A stretch of DNA of 64,000 nt from Anarhynchus alexandrinus (lineage: Eukaryota > Chordata > Aves > Charadriiformes > Charadriidae): contig VUYV01000063.1 of NCBI GenBank assembly GCA_008711295.1, positions 144,397-208,396 on the forward strand. The letters run 5' to 3'. The notes under the pieces are model-generated. The model did no database searches and had not been told where the DNA came from. It saw only the letters and a program-made list of their open reading frames with translations. Every line of letters begins with the position of its first letter. Positions within the stretch are counted from its first letter, which is position 1. The position numbers were made by a program, and so were the translations under genes. This document shows positions 45,401 through 60,200 of this stretch, one piece after another.

Positions 45401-48400
45401 ACTCTGGAGGCACTTGGTATTGTACAAACAGAAGCCACACAAATACACAGCCAGTTTAGAAAGTGACATCAAATCTCTTCTTTATAAATAATCACGGTGT
45501 GTTTTTTTTTTTTAAAGCAAAGCATCTTTTGAGACTGCCAGGATCCTACCGGGAAAAGACTGAAATCTTCCCATTCAGAGGAGACCATGGTGTTTGAACC
45601 GATGTCTGTAACACAGCTGGAGCTGATGGGCTCCACGCTCGCAGCCAGGGCTGCCGTGGGGAAGGGGGACGATGGCAAAGCGGAGACAACTTCCAGCCTG
45701 CCAGGAAAACCCACAGGTCCACGGCAGTCCCCTCCGGCGAGGGAAATCACACTTCAGAGAAATTCCCGAGCTCCAGAAAGACGGGCAAAGAGGCAGCAAG
45801 GCCCCTCCTCCCCCGTGAGGGGCATGGTCCCTAGGGGAAAGGAAAAAACTCGTACCTGCCGTCAGGAAGAGCCTGTGCAAATTCCTGACCTCTCCAGCAC
45901 ATTTCCTCCCGTCAGCACGTAAGAGCTGGCTTTTTGCCAGTTCCCTTTTCAGACAACTTTTCAGGGCTTCCTTTAAGAATGTATTTTTAAGAATTGATAG
46001 GAAATTCCCATATAAAACAATATCCTTACTAGCTGATACAAACGCCGTGATTACAGTCCCCAGCTGAACTACAGAAGCAGACAGCAACCACAAATAAATG
46101 CTCAGTAAAAATACAGGGAGTGTTTTTATACATTACTCTTACTTGAATTCCTGTAGACACACACCAGAAATAGATACACCTCTACACCTACTTTTGCGTA
46201 CCCCCATTAAAGCCCTGAGATACGTGTAACCCACTGGGATGCCACGGGGATGCAGTCTTGGGGCAGGAAAGCCAAGCACAAGCTTTGCAAAACTCTGGAG
46301 CACTCTTCTTCTATGAAATAATCTCTGGACTGAACTCAATCTCATCCAGGAGCACTCTACATACAGCCACAAGTATATAAACTGATTTAATACAATAAAA
46401 AAGTAATATAATAGTAATATGCAGCCTCTGCCGTATACCTGTGATATCAAACCATCGGTGTTTTGGTTATTCCCAGACTGCGACATGGGTAAATCTGTGT
46501 CTACAAACATAAACACCACCTTCTGCCCCAGCTCACATGTGGGTTAACAGGAGCGACTTCAAGAGGAGCTAAGCAAGGTCTTAGGGTGAAACTCCTAAAG
46601 GCCACGCAAGGCGATGGGAGACAGGGGGTGCCCGAGGGATGTGCTGGCCCCGAGGGCCTGCCCGGGACCCCGAGAAGCAGGAGTGTGGAACAGGGGATGG
46701 ATGGATGGGATGGAAAGTCCGGCGGAGGCAGTGGGAGCTGCCAGGGCAGGCGAGAGGGACGGCAGAGCAGATGGGAGAGGCCATATGGGGCGGTGAGAGA
46801 TGCTACCAAGAAAGCTAAAAGAAGCACCTGGAAGAAAAAATGCTTGCTCAGAGGAGCTCTGTTTCTTGTAGTCTTTTTTCTTTTTCTTTTTTTTTTTTTT
46901 CTTTTTTTTTTGAGAGGGATGGGAAAAAACGGGGAAAAACCCAGTTAGGATTTGTGTTGTGGTTATGATTCAGACAGCACATGGACTCTCAAACCGTCCC
47001 ACCGCCCAGGGCTGAGCTTTGCAGCTCCTATTAAAAACAGTATGGAGAAGGTAGCAAAAATCCCAATAAATTCTCCTTGAACATGCTCCATTACCAAGCC
47101 CAAGTGCTGAAGACATATTGTATTTGTACCACTTAGTGGATGGCTTTCTTGAGATGATCCAGAAACCTGAGAAAATACTTTCTCTCCAGTGCTGCTACTT
47201 CAGCAAGATATTCACTCGAGACAAACATCCCAGCCATACGGCATCACCCAGGAGGGACGACATCCCATGCCAGCTCTCCTTTGGGTCCCTCCCTATCCTA
47301 TTTATCCCTTTATTTTTTCCCTTCTATCCAAATTGAAACAAACTACAGTAGTAAAATACAAATGAGCTGCTCCGGGAAATGGACAGCTTTCATTGTTTGG
47401 GTTTTTTTGAAAAAAGATGAAATAAATAAAACCAGGGAGAACAATGCCGATGCCTTACACGACGGCACAGGGGAAAGCTGCTGAAATTAGCCATCTGGGC
47501 AGGAGCCTGCTCGGACTTCAAATCACCCCAAGGGATTCAGAGGCTGTAAAGACGTTCTGAAAGATGAGATATAAAAGTCAAGGCTGAAGATGAGCCTGCC
47601 GACTGCCAGCGAGAGCCCTGGCACGGGGACAGCCTGAAACACTGCTGCCTGAGACCACCACAAGACCAGCAGCGGGGCTGCCCACAACGTACCAGCGTTG
47701 TGAGGTGCAAACTCAGTTTTAGCACAGAGACAGACAACTGACAGCCCTATGAAACTGCCCTCACGAAAAAAAAAAAGGCAATGCATCAAAGCAAGCACTT
47801 GGGATTCAGATTTCAGGAAGCAAGAGGGGTTGAATGAGACTAACTGTCCATGTGCCACTGGTACCTTCTAAACTTGTGTTTGTACATTAATTATGAGCGA
47901 TTCTAAGTGGAAAATAAAGAAAACACCATGTTGTGAGATACTTGTAGGAATTAAATTATTCTGGTGTTAACCACTGACATTAGTCCTTCCCATCATGCTG
48001 GACAGAAAGTGCTATCAATCTCACAAGCAAGATATACCTAAGGCTTCCTATACGCTGCTCTGCTTTGCTGCTGGCGTTTCTCAGATCTGCTGGAGGTCTT
48101 CTGTAGATCCCAGAGAAGGGTCGAGATGGAGTCGGAGGAGTTCCTGTGCTGGGGAGGACAGCAGTAGCCATTCACTGCTGGCTTACAGCATTCCCTGTAC
48201 AGCGATGTTCCTACTGCACAGATGAGCAAGCTGGTGAGACAGGACCGCTTTGCTGGGGTGGGAGCCTGGGTAGCTTTTTGGAAAGTAAATCCTCGTCTCC
48301 ACATCCATCTGTAGCTGTTGTCATCTCAAGTCATTTATTTGCAGCAAGAAGGGAGAACAACCCACTGAGGATCCAGCTCAGGCTTTACCTAATGCTCTTT

Positions 48401-50280
48401 CCACCCAGGCAACATGGGAGCCTTCAATGAGAGCCCAGCTTGACTTTAAGAGCCTCCCCAAAGCAACTGTTGGCCAAGTGCAAAGTGCCAAAAAGGGCTG
48501 GCAGCTGCCTTGGTTCCTTCTGCGAATGCCGCAGAAGGGCCATGGGACGGTTTTAATCTTTTAAATCCAGCTGGACATCTCCAGGGTCTTCATTCAAAGT
48601 GACAAAAGGTGCAAAACCTTCAAGTGATGGGCAGTGAATGATGCTGTTTGTGGTGACGCACACCAGCAGAAAAAGAAGCACGTAGGTTGTCCCTGGGTTG
48701 TCCCTGAGCTCTGTGAACCCCCCTATGCGTGCTCCCGGGGGCTTTTCCACAGCGCGAGCGATGTTTGCTAGCTACTAAAGGAAAAAAGATCGTGAGCTCA
48801 TGCCAAAACCTACAGGTCTTGCCAAGGCCTCATCTCTTGTAAGACCTATTAAAATAGCTCCTGGGCACTTGCCAAGCGCACAAGCCCAGCTGGAACCGTC
48901 TGTTCAGCGACCCTGTTGCAAGGTCATCCCTTCTGGAGACCGAAAACGGACACTGTTCGACCTACAAATGCGAAACGTTTCTGGCGAGGGTGTTGGACCT
49001 TTGATAACTTTCTCCCTTCCTATCACTGCTCCCAGCCACATCCCTGCTTTCGGATCCCCACCCCTCTTCCATGGTGAAGATCAAACGAAGGAAACCTCGG
49101 CGTAGAGAGGAAGCCCAACCACCGCCACGTTTCCAGCTTTTCTGCAGCACGTTCACAGCCCGTACAGGGCTCCTGCTTTTGTCATCTTAGTTTCTTCCCT
49201 CACTTGTTTTCCGTTTCTCTCCCCGTCCCAGTCGGTACCCGGAGCCCCCCATGCTCTCCCATCACTTTCTGAGGAATCTGAGACCAATTCTGCTTAGTGC
49301 AGAAAGGATGGCAAAATGGGAATATATGAGTGAGGGAATAACCCTGGAAGGTCCCGGGAGGTGCTGAATGCCTGCAAATCCCACTCATTTCCCTAAGATA
49401 AACACCCTCACTTCCCTGCAGCACAGGACCGTAACTAAGCGAGAAAAAAAACCCCTAAATACTAACATTTGAAAGCACTTAACTACTACCTACTTGCTAT
49501 TAAAGTTGATTTACTTTTACAACTAATGCTTTACAAGTACGTCGTAGGATTTTATCACTGTTATACTGAAAAAAAATAGGGCACACGTTGAATTCTTGTT
49601 GACATTTAAAGCAGCCCAGAACCACAAAAACACAGCAAAAAAAGCTTTGGCCTGGGCAGCGACCACCAAAACCCACCTGCTCCCCACAGCTTAGCAAATG
49701 AAATCTTCACCCCACTACTTCTGCAGCCCCGAGCGTGGCTCCAGCCCGGGCAGGAGGTCCCCTGAAGGCAAGGTGCCCATCCCCGAGCTCCCCACCTCCT
49801 GGCCCTTCATCTCTCACCCAAGGAAGTCATTGAGGCCACCAGGAAACCCACCGCAATGGACAACCCTCAAGTGCATACTTCAGCTCAGCACGTATTTCAG
49901 CGCATGCTGTCCTTAACAGAAATGCTTTCTTGGATCGGGCCGATATCCCCTCGAGGCGCGTTATCAATTATTTGCCAGGCGAGAAGGCGCACTGTCATGG
50001 GAGATAAGGATGATCGCACCACACAACACAGGAAAGATGTACATGAGAATTGATTTTATCCTTCAGAGGAACAGTTTACAGAGGGAGGCTGTTCTCCATG
50101 GGGGTCCTTCCAGCTACGGAGGGTAAGCGAAGCAGCTCATGTGGGAGCATTGTCCCCTGGACACCCCAGCCCAGCAGCTCTGTCTGTAGACCAACAGCTC
50201 TACCTGGGCATGGCCCTGCAGGCAATGGCAGCGCTGGGGGAACAACCAGCTGGCTCCAATCTTCCCCCTGGGTTACACTT

Positions 50281-50650
50281 TTTGAATTAGAGAAAAGAAG
50301 ATTGAGGGGGGATCTTATTAACGCTTACAAATACGTAAAGGGAGGGTGCCAGGGGGATGGGAACAGTCTTTTTCCAGTGGTGCCCGGTGACAGGACAAGA
50401 GGGAACGGGCACAAACTTGAACATAGGAAGTTCCATCTTAACATGAGGAGGAACTTCTCTCCTGTGCGGGTGGCAGAGCACTGGCACAGGCTGCCCAGAG
50501 AGGTGGGGGAGTCTCCCCCTCTGGAGCCATTCCAAACCCGCCTGGACGCCGTCCTGTGCCACTGCTGGAGGTGACCCTGCTCTGGTGGGGGGGTTGGACT
50601 AGATGATCTCCAGTGGTCCCTTCCAACCCTGACCATTCTGTGATTCTGTG
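50281..50650 (+). mobile_element. CR1 LINE, truncated 3' end (plus orientation)
   Basis: Opens with the [16 protein letters not shown] remnant of ORF2 (about 50287-50335). It continues [13 protein letters not shown] and ends in CCATTCTGTGATTCTGTG. It is the same subfamily as the inverted copy at 29651-30170, with which it shares the GGACAAGAGGGAAC and CTCTCCTGTGCGGGTGGCAG segments. It lies antisense to CTBP2. Confidence 0.93.
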
Positions 50651-51230
50651 TAATCTTACAGAACCCCAATATTTTCTGTTTTTTTTACTACATATTGGAA
50701 AATGTACCTCAGGCAGAATTTACTGGTCATGACTGCATTAAGAAGACAGAGCTCTATATGTAATGTCCTAAGAACAGTATTGCAAAGAAACTCACTCCTG
50801 CTTCAACCCATGTTCCTTAACTGATACATTTTATTAATATCGTTGTAAAGCTGTCTCCCCAGATCCATCAGTAAAATGAAGAAGGATCTCACATTGTGCT
50901 TGCAGCCACCTTCCCAGAGGAGAGTGCTCTCTGCTGGAGAGTTCAGTGGGAATGGGGCTATGTGGGGCCCAGCAGCATCTCCCACCCTGATGTCTTCTGA
51001 GTCACCTGCAAGGCTGCTCACTCAGCTGGAAACAAAACCCCTAAGATAAAAAAAAAAACCCAAGAAACCTCAATCTCTTTATACAACTTCTCTGAAAAAA
51101 GATTTTAGAGATGCCACACAATACAGCCCTTTTCAGCTATTTGTGCCCTCGAGCCATGCATTAATACAGCTGAGACTAAGCTGGATTGAGGGAATTTTAA
51201 ATTGGTATACTGGATGATGCAGAAGGCTAT

Positions 51231-51275
51231 AAAAAAAAAAAAAAAAAAAGAAAAACATATCCAAAAAAAAAGAAA
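51231..51275. repeat. A-rich simple repeat
   Basis: A run of about 19 A followed by further A-rich, G-interrupted tract. Not attached to a recognisable retroelement. Confidence 0.8.
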
Positions 51276-54200
51276 AGGAAAAACTCAACACAAAACTGGA
51301 TTGTAAGTTGAAGATTTCATGAAGTCAGGATGAACGTACAAAACCTCTCACTGGAAATGTTATTAACAATAGCATCTTATCTCCTGTAACATAGAAAGTA
51401 CACCGATTAATAAAAATACACTGATTAGTACCAAACTCCCAAGTCTTAGAATATTATCACTTAATCACCGTTTTTTTAGACTGAGGTAAAAAAGCGGTGA
51501 TCAGGCAGAGAACTCTGTATTTTAAACTCACCCTTTTTAAACCTTCTGACTTTGCACCTTTGTAGAGCCTTACTAGCTGCTCACTAATAATTACTGTATG
51601 CTGAGAGCATCTTGAAGTTGCCAAAGGGCATTTTAAGTATCTCAGAAAGAAATAAGAGCATGTCCATACACTTACGAAGCCTTCTCAGGCACACAAAGGA
51701 AGACACTTTTGAGACTGCATGTAGAAATTTTGACTCCATGTATACAGATGTCAGGTTTCTACCGGTAAACTTCAAGCCAGAAAAACGTCTTTTGTAATTC
51801 AGGGGTATTAAATCTTTCTTAAAATGTCCAAATCAAATTAAACCAAATGAAATATTGCTTTTAAATTCAGTTCTTTCAAATATCCGTTAAACCTTTTGAA
51901 AAGTAAATGAATGTTATTTTTAATGTAACGTGCAATTGTGGAGATCTGAAGAAAAGCATGTGGTCCCAAAAGCACATGTGTTTTTCTAACTATACAAGCT
52001 GGTATAATAAAAGATAGTATCTCTCCCTGCAAACCTTGCCTAGCTTCAGTTTTCCTGCCTGAATAAAGATAACAGAAAAAGTTTAATGATTAACTTTCGC
52101 GTTCGCTATTTTCCCCCTTGATCAGGCTCTTCCTGGCCGCTAACATTCCTGCCTTGCTGCAAAACACCGGCTGCAGGTCTGGGGGCTGCACGCACCCACC
52201 TGCGGGCAGTGCCGGAGACCTCAGTCCCAGCCTCCACCCACCTCCTCCTGATCCATCACCACCTCCACAGCCTCTGCACCTGAACCCGGCCGGAACAACC
52301 CCAAACTCTTCCAAAATAACATTGGAGACGTGATTTCTTTTGCCACCGTGGAAGGAAGCTCTGAGTAAGGACTGGAGGGGGCAGCTGCGGTGCCTCTGGC
52401 CATCCCACCTCACCTCCCTGGTCCTCTCAAGGCTTTTGGAGGCTGAAGCAAACCCCTGCAGAGCTTTCCAGCCAGGCTATTCTTGGGCCCTGGATGAGCA
52501 ACGTGCACTAGGAACCGGTGAGAACATACCTAATATTTTTTCTCATCCCTGACCCTAAAAACATTCTCCTCTGATTACTGATAATCCACAGCCACACATT
52601 TCCCATCTTAAATTAAGACAGCGGATCAAGCAATGTCTACTGAACACCATCACTAACTTTGATACCAAAAGCACCTATTCACCCCGAGACACCGCATCTG
52701 TCAGCATGAGTGACGATCACCCCGTCGAGGGTTTCCGCGTGGAGCTTTCCTGCCTGCCTGGGGCGGGCTCGAGTCAAGGCTAGGTTAAACTCTCATCATT
52801 TTGCAAATGCTGCCCTGGTAGCCACTTCATCCCCACCTCTCCCGCATCAGCCAGAGGGCACTCAGCCTCATCGGCTGCACACAAGCGTCTTCTGGTTTAT
52901 GGAAACCACGTTCAATGTCCAAATACTTCACAGTTCATTGAATAATAGAGCTTACAATCTCCCTAATTTTTCATCAGTGTTTAAAATAGTATCAAAACCC
53001 CTCACAAGTAACGATAGATGAAACATTTATCTTAAAACAGAGCTTTTTAAGCTACGATAATCCAGAAAAATCTTTGCTAATCAGCTACATCTTTGAGCAA
53101 AAGAAATACACGCTCCTTGGATTTTGTAATAAAACAAAAATGAACATTGGCAGAGCAAGCGAAATCATCTACAAATACAAATCAACCTTTTCTCCTTGTG
53201 AGCCAGAGTAGCCCAAGGGATAACGGCACAATCATGCTTCTGATGTATTTATACAGCACATTTCATCTTCAGTAATCTAGATAACACACTGGCAGATTCT
53301 TATCTTCCGATTCCAAGAATGATGAGCTATTCCTGTGCTACGGCAGTTCAACACCCACCTCTCCCCTGACCACACGGGGCCCCATGGAGGTCTCTGAACA
53401 CCACCCTGGAGCACCATGGGTGCCTCCTTCCTACCCTCCCACCGCCTTGGGAAGGGGCCGTAGCGGTGCAGCCCCGGCTTGTCCTGGCTCCTCCCAGCTC
53501 GAGGCTGCATCCCAGCAGCCCCCAAAATTCACCACACTCATTTTGTCACAGCGTGGGGCACGAAGGACCTCATTGATGCATGGGGCAGCCCTGCCCTTGC
53601 CTTCCCTGGCTCTGATGCACGGCTTTCTTCACGAGGGCAAGCTCAGCAATGCAACAAGTGCTGAAGGAGGGAGATGGGGGTGCTGGAATAAAGCACTCCT
53701 GCAAGGATCTGTATTTTCTCTGTTTTTCGTGAGCTGACATTTCGGTCAATAATCTTCATATTTAAGGTGTCTTATTTTCTTGTGTGTGCAAAGGATAGCT
53801 GCACTGCAACTCCTGCGGCTGCTGGGAGGCATTTCCTACAGACATCCTCAGTGCATTAGCGATGAATAAAATCCAAAGCTGTAGAGAAACTGACTGCTCT
53901 TGAAACTACATTAAACTATAACGGGCTGAAAAGTCTTCATTTTTATGTCTCTTCACTACGACAGAGAAAAAAATCAATGCTGATGTAGGTAAGCACAGGC
54001 TATGGGTTTATCTAATAATGTATACTGAAGAGAGTGAAAAATATTTCAAATTTGCCTACAGTTATAAAACGGTAAATCACACTGAACAATACCACTGCAG
54101 TAAGCCATTTTCCTCTAACGGTTTTCTATATTTTATCAGTTCAATAAACCCCATCACCTAACAACCTAAAAGCTGTTGTTATATGCCCTATGGTTATTCT

Positions 54201-57200
54201 CAATTAATTCATTTTTTTAAATTTTAAAATTGTGCCACAAACCCACCGGAAGAGCGAGGTACGGCAAAATGAACTAATCAGATTTCATTTCTTTCTCGGG
54301 AGGGAGGTAGGGGAGGGGGGAGAAAGGAAGAATCCTGCACCAAAGTTTCAGAAAGTTGACAAAGTGTCCTGCCTTGCAGTAGAAAGCACTTGGCAAAGAT
54401 GGATGCTGATGCATCATACCCCTGCCTACAAATTTGTACACTTGATTACATCATACAAATTACAAAACATATCAAACGAACTGAGTGGGCTGAGAAAACT
54501 CCCTGGGACTATGAAAAAGAAGGCTCCTGCTGCAACAGTGATTTTATGTAGTGCCTATGTCCTAGGGGATACCAAAGCCTCTCGCACATTAGCTGCCACT
54601 GACATGAAACCACCCTGCTGGCTGTGATCAAGAGGTACCGACTACGTGGTAAAGGGGTGAAGTAAGACACAGTACTCATCAAGAAACCAAGCTAAACGAG
54701 CATTTTACAATCTAACACACAAATATGTCTGTTTTTTCATGGTTCATTCCACAAATACTCAAGGGGTAAACTGTACAGTACTCAGTGTAATCTATTTCTC
54801 TAATTAACAGTACAAGGAAAAACCCAATATTGTGAAAAAATCTGTAACACATGGCCAGCTGACTTTCTTAAGAGTACTTAAGAATACAGAGGTGGCTTCA
54901 TAATTACGCCAAAACCCCATTCCATTTAGTGGCATTACTTTCAGCAAAAGTTTTCCCACACCTCTCCCTGGCTCTCAGCCCAACAAATGGGTCTCCTTCC
55001 CTGACCTGTTGTCCTCTCTCCGAAAGCAGACAAATTCTGTGCCCATTTGTTTCCCCGATACCCTCTTCCATCAGAAGGAAAAAGGTGATTCTTCTGCAGA
55101 AACTTGTTAGAAGTTGCTCTCAACAGAGGGACTACCTAAAAGAAGATACACAGATCTTCATCACAGGGTCTGGAAATGATTTTGTGAGTTTTCCAAAACA
55201 AACTATTTTGTTGCTCCTTGGAAGAAGCAGACCTTGAGAGAGGTGCATTGAAGCAGATCCCTCTCAATGCCTTGTTCAAGGTCCAGCCAACTGACATTGA
55301 TGGGTTTCAAGATTAATTTTTTTGCTTTGTATGTAAGGCAAGGGTCACAATTCTTGAAGGACTCCTCTTCCAGCTCTCACCCGATGAGCATGATGGATCT
55401 TCTGTCCCAAACGCAATCATGCTGCTGTGCTCTCCGGCACAGCCCCGCAGGAAGTGTTGGAGAGGACGTTGCATGGACACCCACGACAAAAACACGTCTT
55501 GCCCTCTTCTGCCTTCTTACTTCAGACTGAGCTGGCGAACCACGCTTGCTGCCAGCATTAGGTACAGAGCCCACACCGGGACGGCTCCCCAGCATGTGCC
55601 TGGATTCAAGCATTCATCCCACTTGAGACTGCTTGGCTGTTTCTGCCCCTGTCAGGCACATAAACAAAAAATCAGTTGCTACTTCCTTGCGATTCACATG
55701 AGGAGCGCCTGAAGTCAATGGGTTCAGTGTGGGGATCATTCAAACCAGCTGCGGCCAGTGAAAAGAATCCATTCTTCATTCCTGCGACCAGGCTTGCTAG
55801 AAAGTAGGGAGCAAATGTTCCACCCAAAATAGTTTTGGTCTGAGCACAAGAGAAGCTATTGGCAACAACAACACTGAAAGAAAGAATGCCTTCGCATCAG
55901 GCTCAGATGCCTTGCAAATGTATTTTGTATCCTCTACCCCAAATTGTATTTCTTTCTGCCTCTAACAGACTACATACTTTAACTGGCTCTGGCAGATTGC
56001 TGAGTGTCTTTATTTTGGCTAGTAGAGAGCTCCCTTCCATATGGGACCTATCTAGGATGGAAAGCAGATCTACTGGGATGGAGAGCCCAACCGCAGCTGA
56101 GCACAGGGCCACCATGGCTCTCCACAGTGAAGCCAATCGTGCAGGAGTCCTGGGCAAAGGGTGCAAATCGGGCAGCTCCTCTGCTGCCCACCTTTCCCCA
56201 GAGCCACGAGGCCAGGCAGGGGTGCGGGTGTAGTCCCCCACGCCGGCCGTGCAGTGCAGTCCCTACCCGGCACATGCATCCGCTGGGTGTGCTCTCCTGC
56301 CCCAGCTTCCCAGTCCGCCCCAGACTGATGGTGCAGAGCAGGCTCTGGGCAAATCCTCCTCCGTGTTGTACACACCCACCACCGCCCCTCCACGCACCCA
56401 GTTTTACCGCAAGGATGCTCCAACAGTATTGCAACAAACGCTGCTCTTGTCAAAGAGCTGCAAACTGCCCCAGGGACCAGGTGGGAATGGGTAGGTCTCT
56501 GCGGTTTATTTTTAACCAACAAAGAATTTGAAAAGCAGAAGGTGCTGCTGTTGCTAGAGTGGCAAAGGTAGAGTAGCAGACATGAAGAGTTCCCTCTGGG
56601 TTCGCGACTGGGCCTGAGCTGAGCATTTCCTCTGGGTTGAATGGCAAGAGCAATTAATCCTGACGCGGTGCATATGTTCCGAATTTTGTGTACTTCAGAA
56701 ACGAAATGAGAAAAAAAGTTATTGTGCTTCGCTGCGAAATATCAAAAGCACTGAACTGTGATGCATTAACATGGCATTGTCTTCAGGACTCTCGCCCAGC
56801 TCAAGGCTGACAAGCAGAGCTGGCACACGGACATTAAGTGCACATACTCTTTCCTCACACACTCAGGTACTTTCGCACGGCACAGTAACGCGTGCGAATA
56901 TGTCTCCATCCTCTTCATACAGTTATCAGTGCAGCATAAAGTAAGGACAATGCCCGTTAACAAAAGATACAAGAGAGGATAACAACTACGATAAAAAAGA
57001 TTTGCATTTATAAATGTCACAATATAAAGGAAATGATAAACCCCTGCAAGCCGAGTTTCTAATTTGGTCTTAATCTCACTGGGCGCAGCTGCGCCAGCAC
57101 TGGCTGCCTCTCCGTCTCCTTTCCAGTGGTCAGGACAAGCCTTTTCCCAAATCACAACAGCTGGCTGGAGCAACCCTCCACCTCCTCTTTCTCTCTACAA

Positions 57201-60200
57201 CTTTCCCTTAGAGCATGATGATTTTTAAATCCTTTCAGGCTCAAAGCCCAGTAAGCAGTAAAGCCCAGCACAAAGTGATATTTATTTCTCATAACTATTT
57301 TTTTTTCATATAAGAATCCAATAGAAAAATAACCTCAACAGTATTTGTCATAGCCAGAAGTGGATTTGAAGCTCTGACGAAGTGAATGTGTTGCACACAG
57401 CGGTGCTCGGTGCAGCACGCCTGCTTCCTAACAGAGTTAAAGGAAAAGCCTGCCCTAAGCCAAAGCTCCTATCTTCCTTCAGCTGTAGTAAGGAGTGACT
57501 TAAAATCTTTTGGGGAGCTGGAAACTTTGGTATGGACAAAGAACTCAAATGAACAGCCACAATGGCTGCAGAGTGGTTTCCTTAATTAGAAAGTTGGCTG
57601 TGTTCGTCAGGAGGAGGAAAACAACGCTACAGACAGCCAAGGCAAAGAGCAAGTAAAAACTGTCGCACATGCAGCTCTGGAGGAAACAGAAACGGGCTGT
57701 ACCGGCCCCCCAGATCCTCCAAACCCACTTGTAATTATTAGGCTGAAAGGCAAGCGTGGTCCTGCTGCTGAATCAGAGCAGTACAAGCTTGTAAATATGA
57801 CTTGGCCTTAATTAATACATTTTGACAAGGCTCAAAACACTCCCCAGGCGATTTAAGGCACTGTAAAAAAATCAAGGAACTGACAGTTTTTGACCTCAAG
57901 ATGTCAAATACAGAACTGCCGTCTAGTTTTGATGAGCTGTCACTCTATCCCCCGGACATCCCTACTGCAGCTAAGCATTTCACGTCATGGGCTGCAACCA
58001 CACAACGTGGTCCATGAGACTACTGCCACCTTCTCAGAGCGTCGGTCAACCCAGCTTCCACAGTGCCCGAGAACCCCTGTCGATACAGCGGCAGTGGTGG
58101 TCTTCTCAGCCCTCTGCCCTGCTCGGGTGCGTGGCGATGGACAACGGGAGAGTACAGAGGCATCCAGTGCTGTGCGACCACCTGCACGGAAGCCTGAGAA
58201 ACACACATCTCGCTGCTCACTTGCTGGCCAGGTTTGCCCGGCTGTCCTCGTGGAGACCTGGTGTGCTGTTGCAGGAGAACTAGAGAGCCTCATCGCAAAC
58301 AGAAAACGCCAACCAGGAAGGTTGTGTGCTTTTTTAAACAGCAGACCTGATCCCATCCTGAAAGCACAACAAATTCTCTAAGAAGAGACCTTTCAGACTG
58401 CACATTTCTCACAGGATACATCCCAACAGAGAGATGGGTAACTCCACAGAAAAATGAAGAAAACTACAGGTGGAGAAGCTGCAGCTTTTCCCCTGTGCTG
58501 GTCACATGGGGTTCTGTCAGTCCAACTAGCACGTGATACCTGAGATCAGAAAGAAGCTGATACCTATCACACCGAGACAACTGAGCATCCCGCTATGGAA
58601 ATTCAAACAGCCGGTGCCAAACCAGCGTTCCCAGGGAAGAGGCAGCTGTTCCGTGCATCCGGGGAGACCGGGAAGGCAAAAGGAGAATACACTTCTTGGC
58701 TGCAGCAGAAAACCAACATACTGACGGCTCTCCTAAGCACAAGACTCTGGCCAAGGAGAAACATGGGTCGTGGACTATTTCCAGGGGTGCACTTGAGATG
58801 CTCTTACTGTAATTGAACATGAAGCTGTGGCCTCCCAGGGCTGCGCACGCTCCTCGCCGTGGCGGGCTGCCACCCTGTGGGACTGAGCACAGGGTGTTTG
58901 TGTCTTTCTGCTTCAAACCAGCCACCAGAATGAAATGAAATGCGGGTTCTGACATGAGGGAGGCTGAGGGGCATGGCTGCGATCTGCAGAGAGGTGACTC
59001 GAGAGTGATGGCAGCAGGAAGGCTGAGTTTTCAGACTGTGGCTCCAAAAAGAAAATCTCAGAGGACACCCTCATGATCCTCTTCCATGCGGGAAATGAAA
59101 AAGAATCATCACAAACTGGACAGAGAGAGGTGCAGCTCCTCGGAGGGTCTCTGCCTCAAACACCTCTGCAGCAGGAATACAGCCATCACTCCAGGAGACC
59201 TCCAAAATTACCTTACAGCTGACACCCAGCAGCTCCACGTGGCTTGATACAAAGCAGCAAAGCACAGGTTACACACTCTGTTTACAAGAAAATTAATCTT
59301 AAACGACGTGGAGTGAAATCTTGGATCTGAGAATCAATTTTTTACAAAAACAATTTTAACTTGCTACTTTGCCAAACTCTGATTGAAAATCATTGCTCAG
59401 ACCCCGAGGGCTCACGATCCACTTACCAAACACGGCACTGCTGTATTTGGATGGACTCGAGTCAGAGTATTTGTAACACCATGAAGGGTAGAAGCTAGAG
59501 GCAAACAAACAAAGCACGTAACTATGCCAACTTGAGAGGAGGAGTGAACAAAAAATTTGAAACACGAACATTTTGTGAATGTCACCAGCAGCATTCTTAC
59601 CAAGCACAGAATACGTTCCTAGAAACTGGCTACCTTTAGGGCACCGTCTGTCCCGCTGCAGGATTTTGGTTGGCTTACTGTTGCCGATTCCGGTATTTTC
59701 CCCTTTCTTCTGCTCTCCTACCTTCTTCCTTCTTTTCCCACTCCTCCAGATGTGTTTGCACTGAAGGAAAGCTGCTCCCGTTGGCTCTGCGGGGCAGTTT
59801 CCAGCCTTGCCTACGCTCAGCGGTGCTCGCAGCGTGGCTGCTGCCTGGGCTGTCCGGCATTTCTTAGTACGTATTTCTTGGTCAGTACTGCGGTGCTTTG
59901 GCTACGTGCCTTATGAACGGATTAAACAAACAAATAGGTAAAAGGCATATTAACTCAGTGTGCCTAATAACTTCCCAGAGCAGGAGTAAAGGAAATGGGA
60001 GATTCCCCAGGAAACTGTCCCGGTATGCAGAGCACAGCCAGATTCTCCCTGTTACAGGGGGCATCGCACAGAGGGACCATGTACTCTTGGCACCTGGTGC
60101 AGGCAATCCACAACCGAACCATGAAACCACCAAAAGCAAGACAAGAATTGCATTGCAAACTGCTTATCTTCTCAACTCCAGCTGCTGCTCTGAGCCTGAG

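Noticed and set aside
55859..56531. Overlapping ORFs of 112-175 codons on both strands
   Set aside because: Open frames on both strands with no family signature in an intron. Chance ORFs are more likely.
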